Below are positions 18,101-25,017 of a DNA stretch of 31,796 bases, in pieces. The notes below the pieces were generated by a model. It searched no databases. It saw only the letters and a list, made by a program, of their open reading frames with translations, and was not told where the DNA came from. Both the position numbers and the translations under genes were made by a program. Numbering within the stretch: the stretch's first letter is position 1; the number at the start of each line of letters is the position of its first letter. The stretch spans positions 1 to 31,796 of the forward strand of contig CAYOOT010000024.1 in the NCBI GenBank assembly GCA_964405665.1, written 5' to 3'. The DNA comes from CAYOOT01 sp964405665. GTDB taxonomy: Bacteria; Bdellovibrionota_C; UBA2361; SZUA-149; CAZDWZ01.

Positions 18101-18900
18101 GTAGTTATCAAAAATTAGGAATTGAAAAGAATAGAAAAACAAAAAGCAAAATAAAGGCAGCGATTATCAGAGATAAAGGAACCAACGGCGACAGAGAACT
18201 TGCTTACGCATTTTATCTTGCTGGTTTTGAAGTCAAAGACGTCACTATGAGTGATCTTTTAAACGGCAGTGAAACTCTGGAAGACATTAATTTTCTTGCA
18301 TTTCCGGGTGGTTTTTCTAATTCTGATGTTTTAGGTTCGGCAATCGGCTGGGCGGGGACTTTCAAATACAATGAAAAACCAGATAATGTTTTGAAAAAAT
18401 TCTATGCCCGACCGGATACTCTTTCCGTTGGCGTCTGCAATGGTTGTCAGTTAGTGATGGCGCTTGGTTTAATTTATCCGGAACATCAAGAACATCCGCA
18501 AATGAAGCATAATGATTCTGGAAGATTTGAAAGCACTTTTGTCAATGTTCGAGTGCAAGAAACAAATAATATTATGCTTCGACCTTTAGTCGGAACGCAG
18601 CTGGGAATTTGGATCGCCCATGGTGAGGGAAGATTCAGTTTCCCAGAGAAAGAATCTGCTTATAATATTCCTCTTCGTTTTATTACTGCTAATTACCCGG
18701 CGAACCCTAACGGATCGGATTTTAATGCAGCAGCGGTTTCTTCTAAAGATGGTCGGCATTTGGCAATTATGCCTCACTTGGAACGCAGTCTTTTTTCTTG
18801 GAACTGGCCGCACCGCAAAGGATTTAAAAAAGATGATGAATTTAGTCCTTGGATGTTAGCGTTTATTGCTGCACGAGATTGGGTCAAGGGGAATAAATAA
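15193..18900 (+). CDS. purL: Phosphoribosylformylglycinamidine synthase, large single-chain form
   Basis: Catalyses the fourth step of purine synthesis (FGAR + glutamine + ATP to FGAM). The frame opens at 15157, but the ATG at 15193 gives the proper N-terminus (SFTTFFVN...) and avoids overlapping the upstream gene; 1235 residues. Order: N-terminal PurS-like domain, linker, two FGAM synthase halves (HNFPTTVEPFYGASTGSGGEIRD; DHGAGGHMNC; GKDSLSMTM; HDVSSGGL), and a C-terminal class I glutaminase with nucleophile Cys1082 in GVCNGCQL and the His/Glu pair in MPHLERS. This is the fused form known from gammaproteobacteria, many Bacteroidetes and eukaryotes, not the PurL/PurQ/PurS form of Gram-positives and many other bacteria. 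A long inverted repeat follows. Confidence 0.98.
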   Translation: MSFTTFFVNSEASYLVISEKELVSEEISKLSWAFKAEKLDQKALAGNYIGPRPEMITPWSTNATEIALNMGIKSIKRIESFNKVENINTATFDPMLEALYKGLDQASLEISGKAQSDKEVSDIEAENKEQGLALSAEEIEFLKKKSKELNRNFTDSEIYGFAQINSEHCRHKIFNGKFIIDGQEQEKSLFQLIKDTAKKSPDNLVSAYKDNVAFIKGGKIKEFAPETVDKADYFKEQEIEAVISLKAETHNFPTTVEPFYGASTGSGGEIRDRMAGGTGSIPLIGAAVYMTAYSRISGARSENWEKHSKARNWKYQTPQQILTKASNGASDFGNKFGQPLIVGSLLTFEQKTSRGFYGFDRVIMLAGGVGYGNLNYAQKKEAKVGDKIVLLGGENYRIGMAGSSVSSVDTGKYSSKLELNAVQRANPEMQKRAYNVIRALAERTTNPIKLIHDHGAGGHMNCFSELVEPLGGIIEIKELPLGDPTLSTKEILCNESQERMGLIVAAKDLPLLKAIAERERAPLYVVGEVTGDKELKFKKADGSFAVDLPLEVLFGSAPKLKMEDQTAELELKDLEFEIIDAKQLTEAIKDVLSLEAVACKDWLTNKVDRSVSGRIALQQTCGPLGLPLNNLGLVTLDQEGTSAIATALGHAPVPGLIDEKAGSVLSVAEALTNIVWTPLNEGLKSVALSANWMWPAKQKGEDTRLYRAVEALSDFCQNLGIAVPTGKDSLSMTMNYQDGSTVKAPGTVIVTAVAQSDLFRKVLTPDLKTEVASELLYLDLSGQKHFPLGGSSFAQTLGQLGKDVPNVLDLEKFKKGFSLVQELIKSESLLAGHDVSSGGLISTVLEMAFTGDVGIELYSNGSEKDVVNFLFSEKPAVVLQIAKEKIEAVKAKIKAANLDYLPLAQVGGTQIKLHAGNLSFNESISSLRRVWFKPSHNLDLKQTKADNAKARFENFDRYPLNYIFPDNYQGSYQKLGIEKNRKTKSKIKAAIIRDKGTNGDRELAYAFYLAGFEVKDVTMSDLLNGSETLEDINFLAFPGGFSNSDVLGSAIGWAGTFKYNEKPDNVLKKFYARPDTLSVGVCNGCQLVMALGLIYPEHQEHPQMKHNDSGRFESTFVNVRVQETNNIMLRPLVGTQLGIWIAHGEGRFSFPEKESAYNIPLRFITANYPANPNGSDFNAAAVSSKDGRHLAIMPHLERSLFSWNWPHRKGFKKDDEFSPWMLAFIAARDWVKGNK

Positions 18901-18906
18901 TTTAGG

Positions 18907-19010
18907 AATTTAAACACAGAGCACGCAGAGCACCAGAGAAGTAGGAATAGAGAAGAGCAAATTTCCTTTTTTCTCTCCCTCTGTTGCTCTGCGTGCTCTG
19001 TGTTTAAATT
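18907..19010. repeat. AGAGCAC-family long inverted repeat, copy 1
   Basis: Arms 18907-18940 and 18977-19010 (34 bases, 31 matching) around a 36-base loop. The arms read AATTTAAACACAGAGCAC then GCAGAGCA on the plus strand and the complement on the other side. A second full element of the same family lies at 27638-27726 and a half element at 19065-19080. It sits between convergent purL and the thioesterase gene, where it may also act as a terminator. Nothing is encoded in it. Confidence 0.9.
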
Positions 19011-19126
19011 AATAGATATTTAGGAATACTTTATTTTTGTTTCTTGCCAAAACCTCCCCTCTGGTGCTCTGTGTTTAAATTAATAGATATTCAGAAATAC
19101 TTTAGTTTTTGTTTCTTGCCAAAACC
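18994..19126. repeat. Direct duplication of about 61 bases covering the 3' end of the thioesterase gene
   Basis: Copy A (18994-19054) and copy B (19065-19126) differ at about four positions including one inserted base. Both begin with TGCTCTGTGTTTAAATTAAT (the arm of the inverted repeat) and end in TTTCTTGCCAAAACC. Copy B contains the real last codons and TAA stop of the thioesterase gene; copy A carries a dead duplicate of them. Confidence 0.9.
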
Positions 19127-19548
19127 GCCATCGTCAACCGAGAAACAGAAACCAGCTTTTGATTTTCATCAGTTATCTCAATGGACCAGACTTGGGTACT
19201 TTGTCCGACATGAAAAGCTTTGCAGTAAGCATAAACATTTCCCTTGTTGGCACTGCGAATATGATTAGTGTTGATATCAAGACCTACACAATAAAATTTA
19301 TCCTGATCGACGCAGCAATTTGCCGCAACGCTGCCCACTGTTTCTGCCAAGACGCAAGAAGCCCCTCCATGCATTATTCCTAAAGGTTGTTTGGTGCGTT
19401 GATCGACAGGCATTTTGGCTTTTAAAAAATTATCGCCAATTTCAATTATTTCAATACCCAGATGATCAGCCATGGTATTGCGATTGCGTTCTTGAAGGTT
19501 TTCTAATGTTATTTCTGTCTTCCAAATTTTATTTTGCATTTTTAGCAT
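19102..19548 (-). CDS. Hotdog-fold acyl-CoA thioesterase (YdiI/MenI-like)
   Basis: A 148-residue PaaI/YdiI-type thioesterase. Recognisable blocks: MADHLGIEIIEIGDNFLKAKMPVD, QPLGIMHGGASCVLAET with His60, Gly61-62 and the likely catalytic Glu69, GLDINTNHIRSA, and the VWSIEI strand. YdiI and MenI hydrolyse 1,4-dihydroxy-2-naphthoyl-CoA in menaquinone synthesis, but close relatives act on other acyl-CoAs and no men gene is present here, so substrate is open. ATG codons at 19548 and 19539 are both possible starts; neither has a clear Shine-Dalgarno sequence. Its last nine codons or so are duplicated downstream. Confidence 0.9.
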   Translation of the reverse strand: MLKMQNKIWKTEITLENLQERNRNTMADHLGIEIIEIGDNFLKAKMPVDQRTKQPLGIMHGGASCVLAETVGSVAANCCVDQDKFYCVGLDINTNHIRSANKGNVYAYCKAFHVGQSTQVWSIEITDENQKLVSVSRLTMAVLARNKN

Positions 19549-19563
19549 TATTTTTTATTTAAA

Positions 19564-19989
19564 TTATAAATGTTTCCAGCTTAAGACTCCCTCAAATCTT
19601 GCAAAATCCGTGTCTGCTGTAATCCACTGACAATTATACTCAATAGCCAAGGCTGCATGATACGCATCAGCAACTAGTTTAGCTTCAAGTTGATAATCAT
19701 TGCATAGTTTTTGAAATATTGTCCAATGCATATCGCCTGGTCTTAATTTAATTACTCTTGGTTGGTTTGATATTTCAGTTATGAAATTAAAACATTGTTC
19801 AATAGTAGAGGCCGGTTTAAAAATTTTAGAATTTGTGGCAATTCGAATAAAGCCGCTAAGAACAGGTTCTGATAATGCTAAGGCTGTTTTGTTTTTAATC
19901 GCTTCAATTAACCAAGTGGCATATTTTTGATGATATCTGGATTCTGCTCTATGGGCGTATAAAAGAATATTGACATCGGGCATTAACAT
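19564..19989 (-). CDS. PIN-domain ribonuclease toxin (VapC-like)
   Basis: A 141-residue PIN domain with the conserved acidic residues that bind magnesium: Asp5 in MPDVNILLYA, Glu41 in SEPVLSGF, Asp108 in VADAYHAALA and Asp126/Asp128 in ITADTDFARF. VapC toxins cleave tRNA or rRNA when not bound by their antitoxin. The start is 5 bases after the stop of the ribbon-helix-helix gene on the same strand, the normal antitoxin-toxin order. Target RNA cannot be predicted. Confidence 0.92.
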   Translation of the reverse strand: MLMPDVNILLYAHRAESRYHQKYATWLIEAIKNKTALALSEPVLSGFIRIATNSKIFKPASTIEQCFNFITEISNQPRVIKLRPGDMHWTIFQKLCNDYQLEAKLVADAYHAALAIEYNCQWITADTDFARFEGVLSWKHL

Positions 19990-19994
19990 AGCAA

Positions 19995-20246
19995 TTACTT
20001 CTTTGAAAAAATACTTTCATCTTCAGCTGTAAGTATTTCCGAAGTTCTATCTAGATTGATCTGAGGATTAACTAATTGTCCTTTTACGGTAATCAAATTA
20101 AAAGGCTTATCTTTTTTTTGTTCAGAGACATTAAGACAAATCTTTATCGCTTCTTCCATAAATTCTCCTAAAGTTATTCCTCTAACTTCCGCACTTTTCT
20201 TGGCTTTCTTAAGAATGTTTTCTTCAATATTTACAGTTGTTCTCAT
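19995..20246 (-). CDS. Ribbon-helix-helix antitoxin (VapB-like)
   Basis: An 83-residue protein whose first 40 residues are a ribbon-helix-helix DNA-binding domain (RTTVNIEENILKKAKKSAEV, then RGITLGEFMEEAI). The C-terminal half is polar and probably disordered until it wraps the toxin, as usual for VapB-type antitoxins. It has AAAGG six bases before the ATG and its own promoter upstream, which it probably represses together with the toxin. Confidence 0.9.
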   Translation of the reverse strand: MRTTVNIEENILKKAKKSAEVRGITLGEFMEEAIKICLNVSEQKKDKPFNLITVKGQLVNPQINLDRTSEILTAEDESIFSKK

Positions 20247-20265
20247 CTGCTACCTTTATTATTTT

Positions 20266-20295
20266 ATTATACACCAAGATATCATCGTGATGCAA
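20266..20295 (-). promoter_or_regulatory. Promoter of the toxin-antitoxin operon with possible operator
   Basis: On the minus strand: TTGCAT (20295-20290), an 18-base spacer and a perfect TATAAT (20271-20266), 20 bases before the antitoxin ATG. The spacer overlaps GATATC (20278-20283) and CATCgtGATG (20283-20292), small palindromes suited to a ribbon-helix-helix repressor; operator function is inferred. Confidence 0.65.
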
Positions 20296-20437
20296 GTAGC
20301 TGATGCTTTAAACATCAATTTGCGGGAGGTTGAAAATACTAATATTTCTAGGCAATTAACTTTTTAACTATATCATTGTTCTAATGCTAATTTTATGAGA
20401 ATTCCAGACATAACATAAGATAAAAAGGCCTCTAACA

Positions 20438-21580
20438 ATGGACAAAGAATTAGCAAAATATATCGAAGCCCTGGAAAATCCCGATTGGCGAGTGAGATTA
20501 AAAGCTGTAGGTGCTTTGGGCGCGTTGCGAACAGAAGAAGCAGTTCAGGCTTTACTTTCCGTAGTTAATGATGAAAATGAATTTGTTAGAAAAGAAGTTA
20601 TTCCGGCATTGGGCAATATCGGATCTCTTGCCAAAATTGCCGTACCGGTTTTAGTGGAAAAAATTTTTGATCCAGATCGGGAAGTCAGCAAATCTGCTAT
20701 TTATACCATTGGTAAAATTGGAACTGCGGCGATGGAAGCTCTGCCGGTGTTAATCGATGCTTTATCTATGGGCAATGCAGAATATAAAAATGCAGTATCT
20801 TGGGCTTTGAGTATGCTTGCTGCAGAAGCAATCAGTCCACTAATCAATTGTTTGCAAGATGAGAATCCGGAAATTAGAGCAGGCGTTGCTGAAGCTTTAG
20901 GACGAGCTGCTTTGGAAGCGGATTTAACAGTCCCCGCTTTGATTCCTCTTTTAAAAGATAAAGTGGCAGCGGTAAGAATTGCTTCCGCTAAAGCTTTAGG
21001 AAATATGCGGGCTGCAAAAAAATCAGAAGAAGCAGTACCTTATTTAATCGAAGCATTAAAAGATGAAGATCCGGATGTAGCCTGGCTGTCTTCAGAGGCA
21101 CTTAGAAAAATAGCTACTGTCGAAGCTCTTGATGCTTGGGCTAATTATGAACCTGATGGTTCTGTTCCAAAATTAATTAAACAATTAAAAAATAAAGACA
21201 AGTCGATTAGAGCTGATGCGGCGAAAGTTTTAAGGGATTTAGGAGAAGGAGCAAAAGAAGCGGTCGAGGCTTTAGCTTACGCCCTTCGAGATCAAATGTG
21301 GAATGTAAAATCATTTTCTGCAGAAGCTTTGGGGAGGATTGGTAAAGATGCTCTTTTGGCAGAAAATGCCTTAATTAACACTTTAAACGATACCGACGTG
21401 AGAGTAAAAAAATCTGTGATTACCGCACTGGGAAAAATTGGAGCAATTTCTGCTGTTGAAAAGTTGATTCCTCTGCTAAAAGATCCGGCAAGAGAAATTA
21501 GAAATGCCGCAGCGATTGCTTTAGAAGAAATAGATACCCCAGAAGCAAAAGCTGCCCTGAAGACCTACGAATGGGAATAG
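20438..21580 (+). CDS. HEAT-repeat protein (PBS-lyase HEAT-like)
   Basis: A 380-residue protein made almost wholly of HEAT repeats of about 31-39 residues, for example WRVRLKAVGALGAL, EFVRKEVIPALGNIG, REVSKSAIYTIGKIG, PEIRAGVAEALGRA, AAVRIASAKALGNM, PDVAWLSSEALRKI, KSIRADAAKVLRDLG, WNVKSFSAEALGRIG, VRVKKSVITALGKIG and REIRNAAAIALEEI, so about ten or eleven units. There is no signal peptide and no catalytic motif; such solenoids are binding scaffolds. It is related to the phycobilin-lyase HEAT family, but no pigment gene is here. It is one base away from the TerC gene, so the two are probably expressed together. Confidence 0.9.
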   Translation: MDKELAKYIEALENPDWRVRLKAVGALGALRTEEAVQALLSVVNDENEFVRKEVIPALGNIGSLAKIAVPVLVEKIFDPDREVSKSAIYTIGKIGTAAMEALPVLIDALSMGNAEYKNAVSWALSMLAAEAISPLINCLQDENPEIRAGVAEALGRAALEADLTVPALIPLLKDKVAAVRIASAKALGNMRAAKKSEEAVPYLIEALKDEDPDVAWLSSEALRKIATVEALDAWANYEPDGSVPKLIKQLKNKDKSIRADAAKVLRDLGEGAKEAVEALAYALRDQMWNVKSFSAEALGRIGKDALLAENALINTLNDTDVRVKKSVITALGKIGAISAVEKLIPLLKDPAREIRNAAAIALEEIDTPEAKAALKTYEWE

Positions 21581-21581
21581 C

Positions 21582-22301
21582 ATGACGGAAATTCTAACGA
21601 TAGAAAATGCGATAGCTTTATTTACCTTAACCAGCCTGGAAGTGATTTTAGGTTTTGATAATATTGTAGTGTTGACTTTGCTGGTAAGTAAACTGGAAAA
21701 ACAAAGACAAAATGTAGCTAGGAAAATAGGAATGCTTTGTGCGATGCTGATGCGTATCGCACTGCTTTTTTCGATTAGCTGGATTATGAAACTGAACAAT
21801 TCTCTTTTTTCTTTATTGGGACATGATGTAACGGCAAGAGATTTGGTATTTTTACTTGGCGGGTTGTTTTTAATCGGGAAAGCCACGTTTGAGATTCATG
21901 AAAGCACAGAAGGACATGGTGAGGGGATAAAAAAGGAAGTAAAAAATATTCATGGTTTCACCGCAGTAATTTTTCAAATAGTTTTAATAGATTTGGTTTT
22001 TTCTATTGATTCAGTAATTACTGCTGTGGGGATGTCTTCGCAAATTGAAGTGATGGTCTTGGCGGTGATGATCAGTGCCTGTTTAATGATGTATTCAGCC
22101 AAGTTAATAGGGGAATTTATTGAAAAACATCCTACTTTTAAAATTTTGGCCTTATCTTTCTTGGTTTTAGTTGGGGTGATGCTTTTTGCTGAAGGTATGG
22201 GAAGGCATATAGAAAAAGGATATATTTATTTTGCCATGGGCTTTTCTTTGTCAGTTGAATTTATTAATTTAAAGATCAGAGCAAATAAGAAGCTTACGTA
22301 A
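21582..22301 (+). CDS. TerC-family integral membrane protein
   Basis: A 239-residue protein with about seven membrane helices and the TerC signatures: EVILGFDNIVVLTLLVSKL near the N-terminus and IDLVFSIDSVITAVGM in the middle, both with membrane-buried aspartates. TerC relatives (Alx, MntX/YkoY, YceF) export manganese or help metallate secreted enzymes; others are linked to tellurium resistance. No other ter genes are present, so manganese homeostasis is the likelier role. The ATG is one base after the HEAT gene stop, implying translational coupling. Confidence 0.92.
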   Translation: MTEILTIENAIALFTLTSLEVILGFDNIVVLTLLVSKLEKQRQNVARKIGMLCAMLMRIALLFSISWIMKLNNSLFSLLGHDVTARDLVFLLGGLFLIGKATFEIHESTEGHGEGIKKEVKNIHGFTAVIFQIVLIDLVFSIDSVITAVGMSSQIEVMVLAVMISACLMMYSAKLIGEFIEKHPTFKILALSFLVLVGVMLFAEGMGRHIEKGYIYFAMGFSLSVEFINLKIRANKKLT

Positions 22302-22303
22302 AG

Positions 22304-23950
22304 TTATTGGCTAGCTCTTAACTTATATAATTTCAATTGAGGGTTGTGAAAGCCATTAGGGCCGTAAGTTGAATTTATTTCTTTTATAAGCTCAAAATTT
22401 TCTGCAATAATTTTCAGAGTTTTTGTTTTCCGGGAGATTTTTTTTTGTTGGATTTTAAATCGAGGATTGGTTAAGTCCGTAATCAATAAATAATCAAAGC
22501 CCGATGATTTTATTTGATTGATCATTTGGGATCGATCTTTTGAAAGAACTTTTTTCAAAGATCGAGTCGAAAAATTACTGGGAATTTTAGGTAAGTATGT
22601 CGTGCCACCGGCAATTAAAATTTTAGTTCCCGGTTCCAAGTTGCTTCTCATCCAGTCAGTCATTTGTGCTCTAGTGTCATATTTAATTTCAGTGGCCAGA
22701 GCGATTGTCTTGGATAATGGTCCCAGAGAGAGGATAATTATCGCGATAAAAAGATAGAACTTTATCGAAGATAAGGTTTTCTCAATTAAAACTGCGGACA
22801 TTAAAATTAAAAAAGGTATACAGGCAATGATATAACGGTCCGGTTGAGGAGGGGGTTTGGATTTTGCCCATTCTGCAGGCAAATAAAATAATATGACAAT
22901 TCCAAAAATCCAAAGCAGTTTAAAATCCTTTTTTTTAAGAGCAAGTCCCAATGAAATCAAGGCGGAAGAAACAATGGCCCAACCTAAACCGGGAATTATG
23001 CTGCGGCTGAAATGATACATCCAAAATTGGGAAACTGCAGAAATTGCCAGTCCCAGATGTCCGCTCATGGCATGTTTTGATTCTCGGGCAATACCATGAA
23101 GGATATCGGTGAAAGCTTCATAATCGCCAATGGCATAAGGCAAAGTTAAAAATATTCCTAAAGGAAGAAGAATCAAAGAAAATATTGTATGTTTTAAATA
23201 ATAGAAATCAGGCTTGAGTTCTAAACGATCTTGAACCAGCCAGGGAACAGCAAAAACCATAATCACCGTTACAGCACCGGTATATTTGGCTCCAAAAGCT
23301 ATTCCGGCAAAAAATGTTGCCAGATAAAGAAAATAAATTTTCTTTTCATTGATTACTCTGCTGACAAAGTAAGCGCAAATTAAAACAAAAGTCAGAAATA
23401 AAACATCTTCTTTCATGTATCTGCTATTGGTGACATGCAGTGGGCTGATTGCCAAAAGAAAAGCTGACAGTGCGCCGGAGAATCTTCCATAGAGATTTTT
23501 ACCGATTAAAAATAAAATCAATATGGAAAAACTTCCACAAAGGGCATTAACTATTCTGCCCGCCAAAAGAATTCTGATGATTTTATTTTCAGGATAAAAC
23601 CCCAAAAAATTAACTATTTTTTCCAGTCCCCAACTTAAATAGAGTAACAAGGGAGGAAGGGCATGAAAATCTGGATTCAAGCTTCCTGAGAGCATCATAT
23701 TTTTTACTAATCTTGCTTTATGTAATTCATCAGGGTGATAGGGAAGTGGAAGACCGAAATCTATTCCATAAAAACGGATAAAAACACCAAAAAGTAAAGC
23801 AAAAACAAACAATGCAATACTCAGCTTATTTTTTATATTCGTATTTTCAGTGATATTTTTGTTTGTTTTTCTTAATAAAATAAAAGGAAATAAAACCGAG
23901 CAAGCAATAAAGAGGAGATACAATAAATTTGAAGTTTTTTCCGATAACAT
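22304..23950 (-). CDS. GT-C family glycosyltransferase (PMT/ArnT-like)
   Basis: A polytopic membrane enzyme of 548 residues from the ATG at 23950; a TTG at 23986 would add 12 residues but overlap the divergent gene. After two N-terminal helices, the first large outer loop holds the acidic motif YHPDELHKA with Asp74 and Glu75, the position of the catalytic acid in GT-C transferases such as PMT and ArnT, and the next loop has SRYMKEDVLFLTF. About 11-12 membrane segments follow, then a C-terminal soluble domain with TKILIAGGTTYL and YLLITDL. It probably uses a polyprenyl-phosphate sugar to modify lipid, glycan or protein; the acceptor is unknown. No glycan cluster is near. Confidence 0.85.
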   Translation of the reverse strand: MLSEKTSNLLYLLFIACSVLFPFILLRKTNKNITENTNIKNKLSIALFVFALLFGVFIRFYGIDFGLPLPYHPDELHKARLVKNMMLSGSLNPDFHALPPLLLYLSWGLEKIVNFLGFYPENKIIRILLAGRIVNALCGSFSILILFLIGKNLYGRFSGALSAFLLAISPLHVTNSRYMKEDVLFLTFVLICAYFVSRVINEKKIYFLYLATFFAGIAFGAKYTGAVTVIMVFAVPWLVQDRLELKPDFYYLKHTIFSLILLPLGIFLTLPYAIGDYEAFTDILHGIARESKHAMSGHLGLAISAVSQFWMYHFSRSIIPGLGWAIVSSALISLGLALKKKDFKLLWIFGIVILFYLPAEWAKSKPPPQPDRYIIACIPFLILMSAVLIEKTLSSIKFYLFIAIIILSLGPLSKTIALATEIKYDTRAQMTDWMRSNLEPGTKILIAGGTTYLPKIPSNFSTRSLKKVLSKDRSQMINQIKSSGFDYLLITDLTNPRFKIQQKKISRKTKTLKIIAENFELIKEINSTYGPNGFHNPQLKLYKLRASQ

Positions 23951-23985
23951 ATAAATGTTTATATAAAATAAATAAATGATGATCA

Positions 23986-24918
23986 ATGTTTGAAGTTACA
24001 AAAAATATCCAACGCCTTGCCCGGGAACTCTTTATTGATGAAGAAGAGCAAGTCAGATTTATTCAGGCCTTGGCTGAAGGAAAAAGTTCTGAACAAGCAA
24101 TTATCTGGTTAGCAGAAAAACAGGAATGTTTTCAAAAAAAGAAAAATGTTCCTTGGCAAGCTGATTTTATAGACTGTTTGGAAAGCGATCAAGCAGCAGG
24201 GAGTAATTCTCTGCATCAAGCGGGTAAATATTATTGCCTGGATTTTTCTTCAGTTTTTGAAGCTGCAGTTTTTAATCAAGTAGATAATACTCCAGAAGCC
24301 ATTCTGGATCTTTGCGCTTCTCCTGGTGGTAAAAGCGTTCTTGCCTGGAGATATTTTAAACCACAAGTTTTAATTTCCAATGAAGTAATTGGTAAACGTC
24401 TGGGCCAATTGCATTCTAATATCAAAAGATGTGGGATCCCAGCCATAATTAGCAATAATGATTCCGCCGATTTTGCCAAATATTATGAACTGGCTTTTGA
24501 TTTAGTGATTGTTGATGCTCCATGCACGGGGCAATCATTGATTGCCAAAGGGAAAAAATCACCTTCCTGTTTTCATCCGGCAACAATCAATTTAAATTTT
24601 AACCGCCAAAAAAGAATTATTGCTAATGCTTCCTCTGCCGTAGCTCCAGGAGCTTATCTTGCCTATATGACTTGTGCTTATTCCTATAAAGAAAATGAAG
24701 GTGTTGTAGAATGGTTTTTAAAGAAATTTCCTGAGTTTGTGGCGGTAGAAGTTTCCAGTCTTAAAGATTTTCGTTCGGCATTAACTGAAAATCCATGTTA
24801 TCGTTTATTCCCGCAACAAAAAATGGGTGCTGGTGGCTTTTGTGTTTTGTTTAAAAGAGAGACGGAGTCTTTACGGAAAGAATTGGATTTAAGAAAGTTA
24901 AGAAGAATAAAAATGTAG
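23986..24918 (+). CDS. RsmB/NOP-family RNA m5C methyltransferase, short form
   Basis: A 310-residue S-adenosylmethionine-dependent methyltransferase. The SAM-binding motif I is ILDLCASPGGKS; motif IV DAPCTGQS holds Cys180 and motif VI YMTCAYSY holds Cys230, the two cysteines used by RNA cytosine-5 methyltransferases (one nucleophile, one for product release). The N-terminal 80 residues are helical and lack the NusB-like domain of RsmB; there is no PUA domain after it, so this is a minimal form. The target cytidine is unknown. The ATG overlaps no gene but lies 35 bases from the divergent glycosyltransferase start. The stop TAG is part of a REPIN-like element. Confidence 0.88.
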   Translation: MFEVTKNIQRLARELFIDEEEQVRFIQALAEGKSSEQAIIWLAEKQECFQKKKNVPWQADFIDCLESDQAAGSNSLHQAGKYYCLDFSSVFEAAVFNQVDNTPEAILDLCASPGGKSVLAWRYFKPQVLISNEVIGKRLGQLHSNIKRCGIPAIISNNDSADFAKYYELAFDLVIVDAPCTGQSLIAKGKKSPSCFHPATINLNFNRQKRIIANASSAVAPGAYLAYMTCAYSYKENEGVVEWFLKKFPEFVAVEVSSLKDFRSALTENPCYRLFPQQKMGAGGFCVLFKRETESLRKELDLRKLRRIKM

Positions 24919-24991
24919 GGGCACCCTTTATGGGTGCCCGGTTGACCAATATATTTTGGAATTCCGGGCACCCATAAAGGGTGCCCCTACA
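24914..24991. repeat. REPIN-like element: two inverted REP-like units
   Basis: Perfect 28-base arms (24914-24941 and 24964-24991) flank a 22-base spacer. Each arm is itself a hairpin (GGGCACCC, loop, GGGTGCCC) and matches the single unit at 4206-4240. Two palindromes in opposite orientation with a short spacer is the layout called REPIN in bacteria with REP elements. It separates convergent rsmB-like and thrA genes. No REP-associated tyrosine transposase (RAYT) is in the window. The TAG at 24916-24918 ends the upstream gene. Confidence 0.9.
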
Positions 24992-25017
24992 AATTTGTTT
25001 TCCAGAATTAATTATAG

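Noticed and set aside
18901..19100. Insertion sequence with terminal inverted repeats
   Set aside because: The space between arms is 36 bases and encodes nothing; no transposase is near. At most a miniature or folding element.
20290..20367. 25-codon plus-strand ORF starting MQVADALNIN upstream of the HEAT gene
   Set aside because: It looks protein-like but has no ribosome-binding site, overlaps the toxin-antitoxin promoter and is within chance length; it could be a gene remnant but I cannot support it.
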